DNA of 64,000 bases from Spirochaetaceae bacterium bin103 (GTDB lineage: Bacteria; Spirochaetota; Spirochaetia; SZUA-6; Bin103), in contig MPNH01000022.1 of NCBI GenBank assembly GCA_002238925.1, positions 1-64,000 on the forward strand, given 5' to 3'. This document shows, piece by piece, positions 8,159 through 17,192 of this stretch; the first letter of the stretch is position 1; each line of letters opens with the position of its first letter. A program made the position numbers and the translations under genes. The notes below the pieces were generated by a model. That model had not been told where the DNA came from and did not search any database. It worked only from the letters and a program-made list of their open reading frames with translations.

Positions 8159-9115
8159 GTGCGAGCCTATATCATCCGCAGACTGCTGCTGATCATCCCC
8201 ACCCTGCTCATTCTGAGCGCGCTGGTATTCCTGTCGGTGCGCTTCATTCCCGGCGATGTGATCGACGCGCTGGAGTCGCGGATGGACTACCTGGCCGAGC
8301 CGCTCGACCGCGCCGCGCTGGAGCGGGTGCTCGGCCTCGACAAGCCGGTGCACGTGCAGTACCTGCTGTGGCTGCGCGGCATCTTCCTGCAGGGCACGCT
8401 GGGCAAGTCGCTACTCGGCAAGGATACCGTGGAGGCGAAGATCTGGACCCGCGTGGGGCCCACCTTCCAACTGGGGGTGATGTCCCTGCTCATCGGCCTG
8501 GTGATCGCGCTGCCGGTGGGCGTCTACTCGGCGATCCGCCAGGACACGGCGGCCGACTACGCGGGGCGCACGATCGCCGTGCTGGGGCTGGCGACGCCGA
8601 ATTTCTGGCTCGCGATCATGGTGATCATCTACCCGGCGCTGTGGTGGAACTGGGCGCCGCCGATCCTGATGGTCAGGTTCCTGGACGACCCGTGGGAGAG
8701 CCTGGGCGTGTTCCTGATCCCGAGCATCATCCTGGGCACCGCCATGTCGGCCGGCACCATGCGCTTTACCCGGACGATGATGCTGGAGGTGCTGCGCCAG
8801 GACTACGTGCGCACCGCCTGGGCCAAGGGCCTGCGCGAGCGCCTGGTGATCGTCCGGCACGCCATCAAGAACGCCATGATCCCGGTGGTGTCCGCTATCG
8901 GTTTGGCGCTGCCGCTGCTGGTGGGCGGCTCGGTGATCATCGAGAACATCTTCAACCTGCCCGGCATGGGGCAGCTCATGCTGGTGGCGCTGTCGGATCG
9001 GGACTACCCGATCGTGTCCGGCGTCAACCTGTTCTTCGGCTGCGGCGTGGTGCTGATCAACCTGCTGATCGACCTGATCTATGTCTATCTTGACCCGAGA
9101 ATCCGCTACCAGTAA
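8159..9115 (+). CDS. ABC permease, DppB/OppB type (transporter A)
   Basis: A 318-residue inner-membrane protein with about six transmembrane helices. The N-terminal helix is RAYIIRRLLLIIPTLLILSA, and the coupling-helix (EAA) loop is around RTAWAKGLRERLVIVRHAIK. It ends IYVYLDPRIRYQ, normal for DppB-type subunits. The start is GTG 8159. It forms a heterodimeric channel with the product of the next gene, which it overlaps by 35 bp. The binding-protein gene lies 91 bp upstream. No ATPase gene accompanies it. Confidence 0.9.
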   Translation: MRAYIIRRLLLIIPTLLILSALVFLSVRFIPGDVIDALESRMDYLAEPLDRAALERVLGLDKPVHVQYLLWLRGIFLQGTLGKSLLGKDTVEAKIWTRVGPTFQLGVMSLLIGLVIALPVGVYSAIRQDTAADYAGRTIAVLGLATPNFWLAIMVIIYPALWWNWAPPILMVRFLDDPWESLGVFLIPSIILGTAMSAGTMRFTRTMMLEVLRQDYVRTAWAKGLRERLVIVRHAIKNAMIPVVSAIGLALPLLVGGSVIIENIFNLPGMGQLMLVALSDRDYPIVSGVNLFFGCGVVLINLLIDLIYVYLDPRIRYQ

Positions 9116-10046
9116 CGGGGCGGCTGCGCGGCGGCGGTCGCCATTCGTGCGGTTCTTCAGACGGTTGATCCGCGAGAAACCGCTCGGCGCGGCAAGCGGG
9201 GCGGTGGTCCTGGTCCTTATCGTGGTCAGCATCTTCGCGACCCAACTGGCGCCATACGACATCAACGACGTCAACGCCAAGAACCGGCTGCAGGGGCCGT
9301 CCGCAGAGCACCTGCTGGGCACCGACCACGTCGGCCGCGACTTCTTCACCCGGGTGCTGCTCGGCGCCCGCCTGTCGCTGTTCGTGGGCCTGAGCGCCAC
9401 CGCGATCAACGTGCTGGTGGCGCTGCTGGTGGGCGGCGTGTCCGGCTACCTGGGCGGGAAGCTGGACTTGATGATGCAGCGCTTTGTCGATGCCTGGATG
9501 GCATTTCCCGGCCTGTTGCTGCTGCTCACCATCATGTCGATCGTCGGACGCGGGCTGCCGCAGGTGATCATCGTGCTCGGGGTGAGCGGCGGCATCGTCG
9601 GCTCCCGCGTGGTGCGCGGCGCCGTAATCGGCGTCAAGGAAAACGTCTACTTCCAGGCGGCGGAGGCAATCGGCACGCGCACCGGCAGCACCCTGCTGCG
9701 GCACGTAATCCCCAACATCGCGCCGATACTGGTGATCATCTTCAGCATCAACATCGGCGGCGTGATCATCAGCGAGGCTTCGCTGAGCTTTCTCGGCTTC
9801 GGACTGCCGATCGAGATACCGAGTTGGGGCGGGCTGCTGAGCCGCGAGGGGCGCCGCTACATGGAGCAGGCGCCGCACTTGGCGCTGTGGCCGGGCCTGT
9901 GCCTCACCGTCACCGTGTACAGCATGAACACCTTCGGCGACGCCGTGCGCGACCTGCTCGACCCGCGCCTGCGCGGCGGCGCCGGCACCAACTACGGAGG
10001 ATTCCGCAGCCGCCGGCGCGGTGCCGGTGCCCCGGTCGGCCGGTGA
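9081..10046 (+). CDS. ABC permease, DppC/OppC type (transporter A)
   Basis: A 321-residue inner-membrane subunit. The N-terminal cytoplasmic segment ends FRRLIREKPLGAASG, then one helix and a periplasmic loop with HLLGTDHVGRDFFTRVLLGA, the hallmark of DppC-type permeases. The EAA loop reads EAIGTRTGSTLLRHVIPN, and the C-terminus has FGDAVRDLLDPRLRG. It starts inside the preceding permease gene. Its last codons overlap (GTGA) the start of the FG-GAP protein gene, suggesting one transcript. The C-terminal tail after RLRG is Arg/Gly-rich and unconserved. Confidence 0.9.
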   Translation: MSILTRESATSNGAAARRRSPFVRFFRRLIREKPLGAASGAVVLVLIVVSIFATQLAPYDINDVNAKNRLQGPSAEHLLGTDHVGRDFFTRVLLGARLSLFVGLSATAINVLVALLVGGVSGYLGGKLDLMMQRFVDAWMAFPGLLLLLTIMSIVGRGLPQVIIVLGVSGGIVGSRVVRGAVIGVKENVYFQAAEAIGTRTGSTLLRHVIPNIAPILVIIFSINIGGVIISEASLSFLGFGLPIEIPSWGGLLSREGRRYMEQAPHLALWPGLCLTVTVYSMNTFGDAVRDLLDPRLRGGAGTNYGGFRSRRRGAGAPVGR

Positions 10047-11767
10047 ACGGCGGCTGCCGCCAAGCCTGCGACCCGGCAGCCCGCCCGAACTGCATCCGGC
10101 CGCTGGCGGCGGCTGTTCTGGCCGCCGCCGCAACCATGCCGGGCGCCGCGGAGGAGCCGGCGACGCGCTTTCGCGACGTCACGGCGCAGTCGGGCATCGC
10201 GTTCGAGAGCGGCATGCGCGGCATCGACGGCTTCCCGTTCGTGGACCTGATGGCCCGCACCAGCGCCGCCGCCGGCGACTACGACAGCGACGGCGACATC
10301 GACGTGTTCATCGTGCGGGGCGACATCGGCCCCAACCTCCTGTACCGCAACGACGGCGGCCTGCGCTTTACCGAGGTGGCGGCGGCGGCCGGGCTCGCCT
10401 TCACCCGCCCGCCGGAGGGCAACTACCGCCACGCCGGGCCGACCTTCGCCGACATCGACGGCGACGGCCACCTCGACCTGTTCGTCGGCGGCCTGCAGGG
10501 CGACCCGTCGCGGCTGTACCGCAACAACGGCGACGGCACGTTCACGGACGTGACCCGCCACTCCGGGCTCGACGCCATGAGCGCCGAGCAGACCTTCTCG
10601 GCGGCGTTCGGCGACTACGACCTGGACGGCGACCTCGACCTGGCGCTGGCGCACTGGGGCACCGCGCGGCCCGGCGTGCTGCACATGCGGGAGACCACCC
10701 GCGGGCTGTTCACCGAGCACCTGTGGCGCAACGACAGCGATGAGCAGGGCATCCGGTTTACGCGGGCCAGCGCCGCGGCCGGCATCGCCGCCACCATTCT
10801 GACCCTGCCCGATCCGGAGGAGCCGTTTCCCGACGGGCACCCGTCGCTCAGCCGCGACTGGACCTTCACGCCCACCTTCGCGCGCATCGACGGCGACCGC
10901 TACCCGGACCTGCTGTTCGCGGCCGACTTCAACCGCTCGCAGGTGTTTCTCAACAACCGCGACGGCACCTTCCGCAACGCCACCGACCCGGGCGTGCTGA
11001 TCGACGACCACGGCATGGGCTCGGCGGTGGCCGACTTCGACGCCGACGGCGACCTCGACTGGTTCGTGACCAGCGTGTACTACGGCGGGCCGGGCGAGAC
11101 CCCGGACCCGTTCCGCGGCAACCGCCTGTACCGCAACGACGGCGGCGTGTTCGTCGACGCCACCGATGCCGCCGGCGTGGTCGACGGCGGCTGGGGCTGG
11201 GCCGCCTGCGCCATCGACTTCGACAACGACGGCAACCTGGACATCTACCACACCAACGGCTGGATCAGCCTCGGCAGCTACGACGCCGACTACACCGCCG
11301 ACCGGTCGCGCGCCTTCGTGGGCCACGGCGACGGTACGTTCACCGACCGTGCCGCCGAGCTCGGCCTCGACGACACCGAGTTCGGACGCGGCGCGGTATG
11401 CGCGGACTTCGACAACGACGGCGACGTCGACATCCTGCTGCTGCACGAGTCCGCGACCCTGTGGGAGAACCTGACCACCGGTGCGAATCACCTGCGTGTC
11501 CTGCTGCGCGGGGCGCCGCCGAACACCGAGGCAGTGGGCGCCCGCATCAGCGTGACCACGGCCTCCGCCGCCGGGCCCCGAACCCGCATGCGCGAGCTGA
11601 CCCTCGGCAGCAACTACCTGTCGCAGAACCCGCTGCTGCAGGTGTTCGGCCTCGACGCCGCCACCGAGTGCGACGTCGAGGTGGAGTGGCCGGACGGCCG
11701 CCGCACCTCGCTGCGCGGCGTGTCAGCGGGCCAGACGCTGCGCCTCACCCACCCCGCCCTCCACTGA
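10043..11767 (+). CDS. FG-GAP/VCBS repeat protein with ASPIC/UnbV C-terminus
   Basis: A 574-residue protein from GTG 10043, chosen because it overlaps the permease stop and opens a hydrophobic export signal (RPLAAAVLAAAATMPGAA). It then carries at least six calcium-binding FG-GAP/VCBS blades, recognisable as GDYDSDGDIDVF, ADIDGDGHLDLF, GDYDLDGDLDLA, ADFDADGDLDWF, IDFDNDGNLDIY and ADFDNDGDVDIL. The C-terminal ~90 residues (LLRGAPPNTEAVGARI to VEWPDGRRTSLRGV) match the ASPIC/UnbV domain. The predicted fold is an exported seven-bladed beta-propeller. Function is unknown; polysaccharide or surface binding is plausible. Translational coupling to a transporter is unusual for the family. Confidence 0.85.
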   Translation: MNGGCRQACDPAARPNCIRPLAAAVLAAAATMPGAAEEPATRFRDVTAQSGIAFESGMRGIDGFPFVDLMARTSAAAGDYDSDGDIDVFIVRGDIGPNLLYRNDGGLRFTEVAAAAGLAFTRPPEGNYRHAGPTFADIDGDGHLDLFVGGLQGDPSRLYRNNGDGTFTDVTRHSGLDAMSAEQTFSAAFGDYDLDGDLDLALAHWGTARPGVLHMRETTRGLFTEHLWRNDSDEQGIRFTRASAAAGIAATILTLPDPEEPFPDGHPSLSRDWTFTPTFARIDGDRYPDLLFAADFNRSQVFLNNRDGTFRNATDPGVLIDDHGMGSAVADFDADGDLDWFVTSVYYGGPGETPDPFRGNRLYRNDGGVFVDATDAAGVVDGGWGWAACAIDFDNDGNLDIYHTNGWISLGSYDADYTADRSRAFVGHGDGTFTDRAAELGLDDTEFGRGAVCADFDNDGDVDILLLHESATLWENLTTGANHLRVLLRGAPPNTEAVGARISVTTASAAGPRTRMRELTLGSNYLSQNPLLQVFGLDAATECDVEVEWPDGRRTSLRGVSAGQTLRLTHPALH

Positions 11768-11884
11768 GACTCCCACCCCACAAAGCGCCTCGCTCGTCAT
11801 CAGCGTGAACGAGTGCGACTTCTGCCGCGGCAGCCGTCGTACTCGGGCTTGATGGGCGTCTCCACTCGTTAGTATGTTGTACGT

Positions 11885-12142
11885 ATGAAGCGCAAGCTCG
11901 TACGCGTCGGAAACAGCCTTGCCGTCACCCTGCCGCACGATCTGGTCAAGGAGTTCGCGTTGCGGCCCGGCATGGAGGTCGACGCGACGGTCGATCCGCG
12001 TGACGGCAGCTTCGTCGTGCGCACCGGAGTCAAGTTGTTCGAGGAGGGCGAGGTCTCAACGCGGTACCGGAAAATGGTGGACCTTCTCGTCGAGGAGCGC
12101 CGAGATCTGTACCAACGCCTCGCCGGCGGCGGCGATGATTGA
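11885..12142 (+). CDS. AbrB/MazE-type antitoxin
   Basis: An 85-residue protein whose first ~45 residues are a SpoVT/AbrB (MazE-like) DNA-binding domain: KRKLVRVGNSLAVTLPHDLV, then FALRPGMEVDATVD. The charged C-terminal half (RYRKMVDLLVEERRDLYQRL) probably binds the toxin. It lies 6 bp upstream of a Doc-type gene and is inferred to be its antitoxin and autorepressor. Doc is classically paired with Phd, so this is a shuffled pair. Confidence 0.82.
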   Translation: MKRKLVRVGNSLAVTLPHDLVKEFALRPGMEVDATVDPRDGSFVVRTGVKLFEEGEVSTRYRKMVDLLVEERRDLYQRLAGGGDD

Positions 12143-12148
12143 GGATGA

Positions 12149-12535
12149 ATGATCGAGTATCTCAGTGAGCAGCAGATCCTCCATCTCCATCACTCGCTGC
12201 TTGCTGCCACCGGCGGAGCCGACGGCCTGAGGGATCGGGGAATGCTGCAATCGGCACTGGCGCGGCCCGCCGCGTCATTTGCCGGCCAGGACCTCTACGT
12301 CTCTGTGGCGGAAAAAGCGGCAGCATTGATGCACTCGCTGGTGAGCAACCACGCGTTCGTGGACGGCAACAAGAGAGTCGCGATCGCCGCGACCGAGCTG
12401 TTCCTGCTCGCCAATGGCTACCGATTCGAGGCTGACACCGATGCCCTGGAGCAGTTGACCCTCGTGGCGGCGGCATCCCGGATCGGCCGCGAAGAGATCC
12501 GCATCTGGATCGAGCAGCGTATTCGACGGGAATGA
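12149..12535 (+). CDS. doc: Doc-family (Fic fold) toxin
   Basis: A 128-residue single-domain Fic-fold protein. The active-site motif HAFVDGNKR is complete and of Doc type (Lys in place of the second Gly of classical Fic), which in phage P1 Doc phosphorylates EF-Tu. Other family features: an N-terminal EQQILHLHH helix, GLRDRGMLQSALARP, and YVSVAEKAAALMHSLV before the motif. Start ATG 12149 directly follows the antitoxin gene. Kinase rather than AMPylation chemistry is inferred from the motif. Confidence 0.87.
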   Translation: MIEYLSEQQILHLHHSLLAATGGADGLRDRGMLQSALARPAASFAGQDLYVSVAEKAAALMHSLVSNHAFVDGNKRVAIAATELFLLANGYRFEADTDALEQLTLVAAASRIGREEIRIWIEQRIRRE

Positions 12536-12834
12536 CGAGCAATGACGGCGTCTCCGCTGGTCGAGATTGTGCGACCAGATGAAGTCGGAGGCCCGCTACG
12601 ATGGACCCTTCGGTGCTACAACGGCCGCTCAGGCTCAAGAACCGTCGGATGCGCAGTCCACCGGGCGCCACCGGGCGGCGTACACATTCACGATTTTATC
12701 TTGCATCTGTACACTCCGCGCATGATTCCTCGGCATCTGGCCGCCACGCTTCGGCGCACGGCAGGTGGCTTTCGCGCCTGGCGCCACTGGCTCTGAGTCG
12801 CCCAGCCCCTGCCACCATCTCGCAGTATCGTGGT

Positions 12835-13854
12835 CTATGACGTGCTCGCCATCCGCGTGGCATTGCGCACCGGGATGGCAAGGCTCTCGCACAGGGCGCA
12901 CGCGCGGTCTTTGTGCGCCTCCACCCGGCCCGGACGCTGGTGCTCCGGCCGTTGCTCGATCCAGCCGAGCCATGCGAGCGCACGCACCACGACAAACATC
13001 GGCACCAACTCCGCATCCTCGTCGGGGAAGGCTCGCACCCTCCGGTAGCCACGCAGCAGCGACGCGAAGTTCACGTCGAAGCGCTCGGGCGGATGCCCGG
13101 CGAGCACCACGGCGAGTTCGTACTGGTGCCAACCGAAGCCGCAGTCGTCGAAGTCGATCACCGCGAGCCGGTCGCCGTCGACCAGGACGTTGCCGAAGTG
13201 CAGGTCGGAGTGAATCAGGCTGTAGGTCCTTGCGCCGGTGCCGTAGCGGTCGAGCACGGCGCCGATCGCGTCGCGGGTGCGCACCACAAGCCGGCGCTCC
13301 GTTCGCGACAGCAGCGGCGAGTCCCAGAAGCGGCCCCAGAACGGCGTGTCGCCGAACAAGCCTGCGACGTCGAGCGCGTGCCGGGTGAACCCGTCGGGCG
13401 CCGCCCACCCGCTCGACTGGTTGTGGACCGTCGCCGCAATGGTTCCGATCGCATCGAAATGGCGCAGGTGCTCGTCCGCATCGGCTTCGCTCAGCACCCG
13501 ACCGAGCGGCGTGCCGTCGATCCAGCGCGTCACGCCGGCGTAGCGCCGCTCGCCGTCGGCGGCGGCGACCTCGACGTAGTTGCGTCCGCCGTTCGTGGTC
13601 ACGCCCACCGGCACGTCCATCCCCGCGCCGGCAAGCGCGGCGGTCCACGTGCGTTCCGAGTCGAGCTCGGCGAGCGTGTGATAGCCCGGCCGGTGCAGGC
13701 GCAGCACGTACGCGTCTCCCTCGACCCCATCCACGCGGAACGTGACGTTCTCGGACACGGCGACCAGCGACAGCGCCCCGCCGGCGAGCCCGAATGCAGC
13801 CATCGCCGCTCGAGCCGCTCCGCCGTAGCGCTGTTCGACCGCTACGCTAGCCAC
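12835..13854 (-). CDS. APH/RdoA-like phosphotransferase (kinase fold)
   Basis: A 339-residue protein with the aminoglycoside phosphotransferase/choline-kinase fold. The N-lobe has ENVTFRVDG and YVLRLHRPGYHT; the catalytic loop is SLIHSDLHFGNVLVDG and the metal-binding motif AVIDFDDCGFGWHQYELA. GTG 13854 overlaps the stop of the broken aminotransferase gene upstream. Fusions or neighbourhoods of this kinase with class III aminotransferases are common, and together they may act on an amino-alcohol. The substrate cannot be told from sequence. Confidence 0.8.
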   Translation of the reverse strand: MASVAVEQRYGGAARAAMAAFGLAGGALSLVAVSENVTFRVDGVEGDAYVLRLHRPGYHTLAELDSERTWTAALAGAGMDVPVGVTTNGGRNYVEVAAADGERRYAGVTRWIDGTPLGRVLSEADADEHLRHFDAIGTIAATVHNQSSGWAAPDGFTRHALDVAGLFGDTPFWGRFWDSPLLSRTERRLVVRTRDAIGAVLDRYGTGARTYSLIHSDLHFGNVLVDGDRLAVIDFDDCGFGWHQYELAVVLAGHPPERFDVNFASLLRGYRRVRAFPDEDAELVPMFVVVRALAWLGWIEQRPEHQRPGRVEAHKDRACALCESLAIPVRNATRMASTS

Positions 13855-15139
13855 CGCAGCGATCGGCCATCACCTCCCGGAACGCGGCCAGGAACGCGTC
13901 GGCGTCGACGGCGCTCAAGACGAGCGGCGGACGCAGCTTGAGGACGTTGCCGAGCGCGCCGGCGCTGCCGGCCAGGAAACTCTGTCCTTGAGCGCGTTGA
14001 CGATATCGGCGGCCGCTTCCCGATCGGGCGCTTTGGTCACCGGATCCTCGACCAGGTCGACCCCGACGAACAGGCCGTGGCCGCGCACGTCACCCATGAC
14101 CGGACAGTCGGGCTGCATCTGCTTCAGCCCCTCGATCAGGCGCGCGCCGACGCGCTTGACGTTGTGCCGAAGACCCTCCTCCTCGATGATGTCGATGACC
14201 GCCTTGCCGACGGCGCCCTGCAGCGGGCTCGACGCGAACGTGTTGAAGTAGCCGGTCCGGCGGAACGTCTCCACGAGTTCGCGGCTCGCCGTCGTTCCGG
14301 CCAGCGGCAGCCCGGCCCCCATCGGCTTGCCGGTCACCACGATGTCGGGCTCGAATCCCGCGACCTCGTAGCCCCACCAACGACCGGTGCGGCAATAGCC
14401 GGCCTGGACCTCGTCAGCGATAACCACTCCGCCCGCCGCGCGCGCCATCTCCACTGCCCGCGGCATGAACCCGTCGGGCACCGTGGGCAGCCCCTCGTTC
14501 GCGAAAATCGGGCACACGAGCAGTGCGGCAAACCCGACGCCGTCGCCGGTGAGATCGTCGATGGCCGCCTGCAGGCAATCCAGGTAGCGATCCCGGAATT
14601 ATTCGATCGGCTCGTCGACCGGTCCTCCGGCCAGCGGTCGATAGGTTTGCGGGAACGGAACGCCGCGCACCTCGGCGCCCCGCTCGGGATTGCGCCGGTG
14701 CAGGTGGGTGAGCTTCCCGACCGCCTCGCTAGTGCCGTGGTAGGCGGCGTCCGAGCAGACGATCCCGCGCCGACCCGTGGCCGCCCGCGCCATGCGCAGC
14801 GCCACCTCGTTCGCCTCGGTGCCGGTGCACGAGAACACGACGCTCTCCAGGCGCTCCCCGTGCAGCCCCGTGATCCGTTCGGCCAACTCGACAATGGCTT
14901 CGTGCAGGGTAGCGGCTGTGCACGTTGAGGGTCGCCTGCTGGGTCGCCATCGCCTCGATTATCCGAGGATGGGCATGGCCGACACAGAGAACGTTGTTGT
15001 ACATGTCGAGGTAGCGGCGGCCGTCGGCATCGAACAGGCAGGCGCCCTCCCCGCGCACGATGTGCAGCGGCTCGCGATAGAACAGCGGCGCGCCGGCGCC
15101 GAACGCCCGGTCGCGCCGTTCGATGAGGTCAGTGGTCAT
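13847..15139 (-). pseudogene. Class III (PLP) aminotransferase pseudogene
   Basis: Pieces of one class III aminotransferase lie in order on the minus strand. The N-terminal part from ATG 15139 has GEGACLFDADGRRYLDMYNN; the middle part has FSCTGTEANEVALRMARAAT; the C-terminal part has VVIADEVQAGYCRTGRWWGY and VTGKPMGAGLPLA with the PLP lysine. Three lesions break it: a frameshift near 14930, a TAA at 14601-14599 inside a conserved segment, and a frameshift near 13984 before the last ~45 residues (AGSAGALGNVLKLRPPLVLS). The stop overlaps the kinase start, and the 5' end overlaps the upstream permease gene by 11 bp. Several independent lesions argue for true decay, though sequencing error cannot be excluded. 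Confidence 0.75.
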
Positions 15140-16043
15140 GTGCGGTCTCCCCCCTGAGCCGCGGGTCGAGCAAGTCGCGCACGGCATCGCCGAACATATT
15201 CAGACTGTAGATGGTGACCGTCAAGCAAAGACCCGGCCAAAGCGCGATCCACGGCGCCGCCTCCATGTACTTGCGCCCTTCCCGACTCAGCATACCTCCC
15301 CAGTCGGGAATGGCGGGTGGCAGACCGAATCCCAGGAAGCCCAGCGAAGCCAAAGCCATGATCACGCCGCCTACACTGGTGCTGAATGAAATGATTATGA
15401 CCGGTGTGATATTGGGCAAGACATGGCGTATGAACGATCGCCACCGCGACGAGCCAACGGCCTCCGCCATCTCGAAATAGATACTCTCTCTGATGCCGAT
15501 GACCGCACTTCTGATTACTCGTGCGCCAGCGATGCCTCCCGATATCCCCAAGATCAGGATTATCTGCAAGAGACCCTTCCCGACTATGGAAATTACCGTC
15601 AACATGAGCAGCAATCCTGGGAAAGCTATCCAGGAATCGACAAGTCTCTGCACGATCATATCCGGTTTACCACCCACGAATCCCGAGATACCGCCCATCA
15701 GGGTACTGATGATCACGCTGATCGTGGTCACGGTCAGACCGACAAGTATCGAAATGCGAGCCCCGAATATGATGCGGCTGAGAACGTCTCTCCCGGTCTG
15801 GTCGGTACCCAGAAGATATTGCGATGAGGGGCCAGACAGCCTGTCACTAAGGTGCATTTCGTTATATGGATAGGGTGCTAATTGATCCCCGAATAGGGCC
15901 ACCACGATCAACAGGACTATGACGATCCCGCTGGTCATGCCCAGTGGCTTCTCCTTGACCAGCCTGACAAAGAAACGAGCTGCCGTGCCAGGTCTCTTTG
16001 GTACCCTTGCCGGCGATCGTGGTGCCGTGGTATTACTGGTCAT
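15129..16043 (-). CDS. ABC permease, DppC/OppC type (transporter B)
   Basis: A 304-residue inner-membrane subunit paralogous to the permeases at 9.1 and 22.1 kb: VRLVKEKPLGMTSGIV, QYLLGTDQTGRDVLSRIIFG, EAVGSSRWRSFIRHVLPN and FGDAVRDLLDPRLRG. It follows the DppB-type gene by 17 bp. Codon use is markedly less GC-rich than in transporters A and C, with many A/T third positions, suggesting a different origin. Its ligand is unknown. Confidence 0.9.
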   Translation of the reverse strand: MTSNTTAPRSPARVPKRPGTAARFFVRLVKEKPLGMTSGIVIVLLIVVALFGDQLAPYPYNEMHLSDRLSGPSSQYLLGTDQTGRDVLSRIIFGARISILVGLTVTTISVIISTLMGGISGFVGGKPDMIVQRLVDSWIAFPGLLLMLTVISIVGKGLLQIILILGISGGIAGARVIRSAVIGIRESIYFEMAEAVGSSRWRSFIRHVLPNITPVIIISFSTSVGGVIMALASLGFLGFGLPPAIPDWGGMLSREGRKYMEAAPWIALWPGLCLTVTIYSLNMFGDAVRDLLDPRLRGETAHDH

Positions 16044-16060
16044 ATTCCGGTTCGCCCAAT

Positions 16061-17029
16061 TTATTGATAGCGGAACCTGGGATTCAGGTAGGGATAAATC
16101 ATGTCGATAAGGAGAATGTTGAGCAACACCACGGTGGACAGGATCAGGTTTATTGCGGAGATCACCGGGTAGTCTCTCTTATCGAGGGCGTCCAGGAACA
16201 TGCGGCCTAGTCCCGGCAGAACGAATATCTCCTCCATGATGACGGAGCCGCCTATCAAAAGGGGCACATGCAGTCCAACCAGCGTGACTATCGGGATCAG
16301 CGCATTCTTGACGGCGTGTCTCACAACGACGACCCTCTCCTTGAGACCCTTCGACCATGCGGTCCTGATGTAGTCCTGCCTGAGCACCTCCAGCATCATG
16401 GTGCGCGTCATCCGCATGATGGCTGCCGACATGCCCGTGCCCAGAATCAGGGCTGGAATGAGGAACATCCCGAGATTCCCCAGTGGGTCTTCCGAGAACC
16501 TGATCAGCTCCACCGATGGCGACCAGCCCCACCAGATTGCCGGGAACAGCATCACCATGATTCCCAACCAGAAGTTGGGCGTTGCCATGCCGATGACGGC
16601 CACGGTGCGGCCGAGGTAGTCGGTGGCCGTATCCTGGCGAAGTGCCGAGTAGATGCCGACTGGCAGAGCAATGACGAGCGCGATTGCGATTGCCATGGCA
16701 CCAAGCTCAATGGTTACCGGCAATCTACCCAGTATCCGCTCCTCTATCGACCACTTGCCAATGAGTGATTCACCAAAGGTGCCGTGCAGGAATATGTTGC
16801 CCATCCAACGTCCGTACTGCACGTAGACAGGCACGTCCAACCCCAGCAAACGCCGGAGAGCGTCCTCGTCCACACGCCCTCCCGCCTGCGGCCCCAGCGA
16901 GGTTACGATATAGTCTACTACGTCGCCGGGGATGAAGTGAGCTGCGAGAAAGACCAGGATCGTCAACATGAGCAGGGCGGGAATGGTCAGCAACAACCGC
17001 CTGATGAGATAGGCTCTCACGTGCCACAC
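16061..17029 (-). CDS. ABC permease, DppB/OppB type (transporter B)
   Basis: A 322-residue inner-membrane subunit with the N-terminal helix RAYLIRRLLLTIPALLMLTI, a long first periplasmic loop, the EAA-type segment RTAWSKGLKERVVVVRHAVK and end PYLNPRFRYQ. ATG 17029 adds three residues before the usual VRAYL start; GTG 17020 is an alternative. Low-GC codon use matches its two cluster partners. The binding-protein gene lies 163 bp upstream. Confidence 0.9.
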   Translation of the reverse strand: MWHVRAYLIRRLLLTIPALLMLTILVFLAAHFIPGDVVDYIVTSLGPQAGGRVDEDALRRLLGLDVPVYVQYGRWMGNIFLHGTFGESLIGKWSIEERILGRLPVTIELGAMAIAIALVIALPVGIYSALRQDTATDYLGRTVAVIGMATPNFWLGIMVMLFPAIWWGWSPSVELIRFSEDPLGNLGMFLIPALILGTGMSAAIMRMTRTMMLEVLRQDYIRTAWSKGLKERVVVVRHAVKNALIPIVTLVGLHVPLLIGGSVIMEEIFVLPGLGRMFLDALDKRDYPVISAINLILSTVVLLNILLIDMIYPYLNPRFRYQ

Positions 17030-17192
17030 CTCATCTCACTTGCCCACCGCAGCGGTAATCCACATGCGCAATATCCTTCCCTGAATGACCTAGGGAGCTA
17101 GACAGCCGCGCCCGCAAGCGACCGCATCCCAGCTCCCTTTTCATTCTAATCAATCACGCTTTCCAATCAATCACGGAGGTGGGCGAAACCCA

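Noticed and set aside
12601-12660. Short stretch resembling the start of an old-yellow-enzyme family protein (MDPSVLQRPLRLKNRRM)
   Set aside because: Only about 20 residues, a pattern too short to support a gene remnant, and no downstream homology in any frame.
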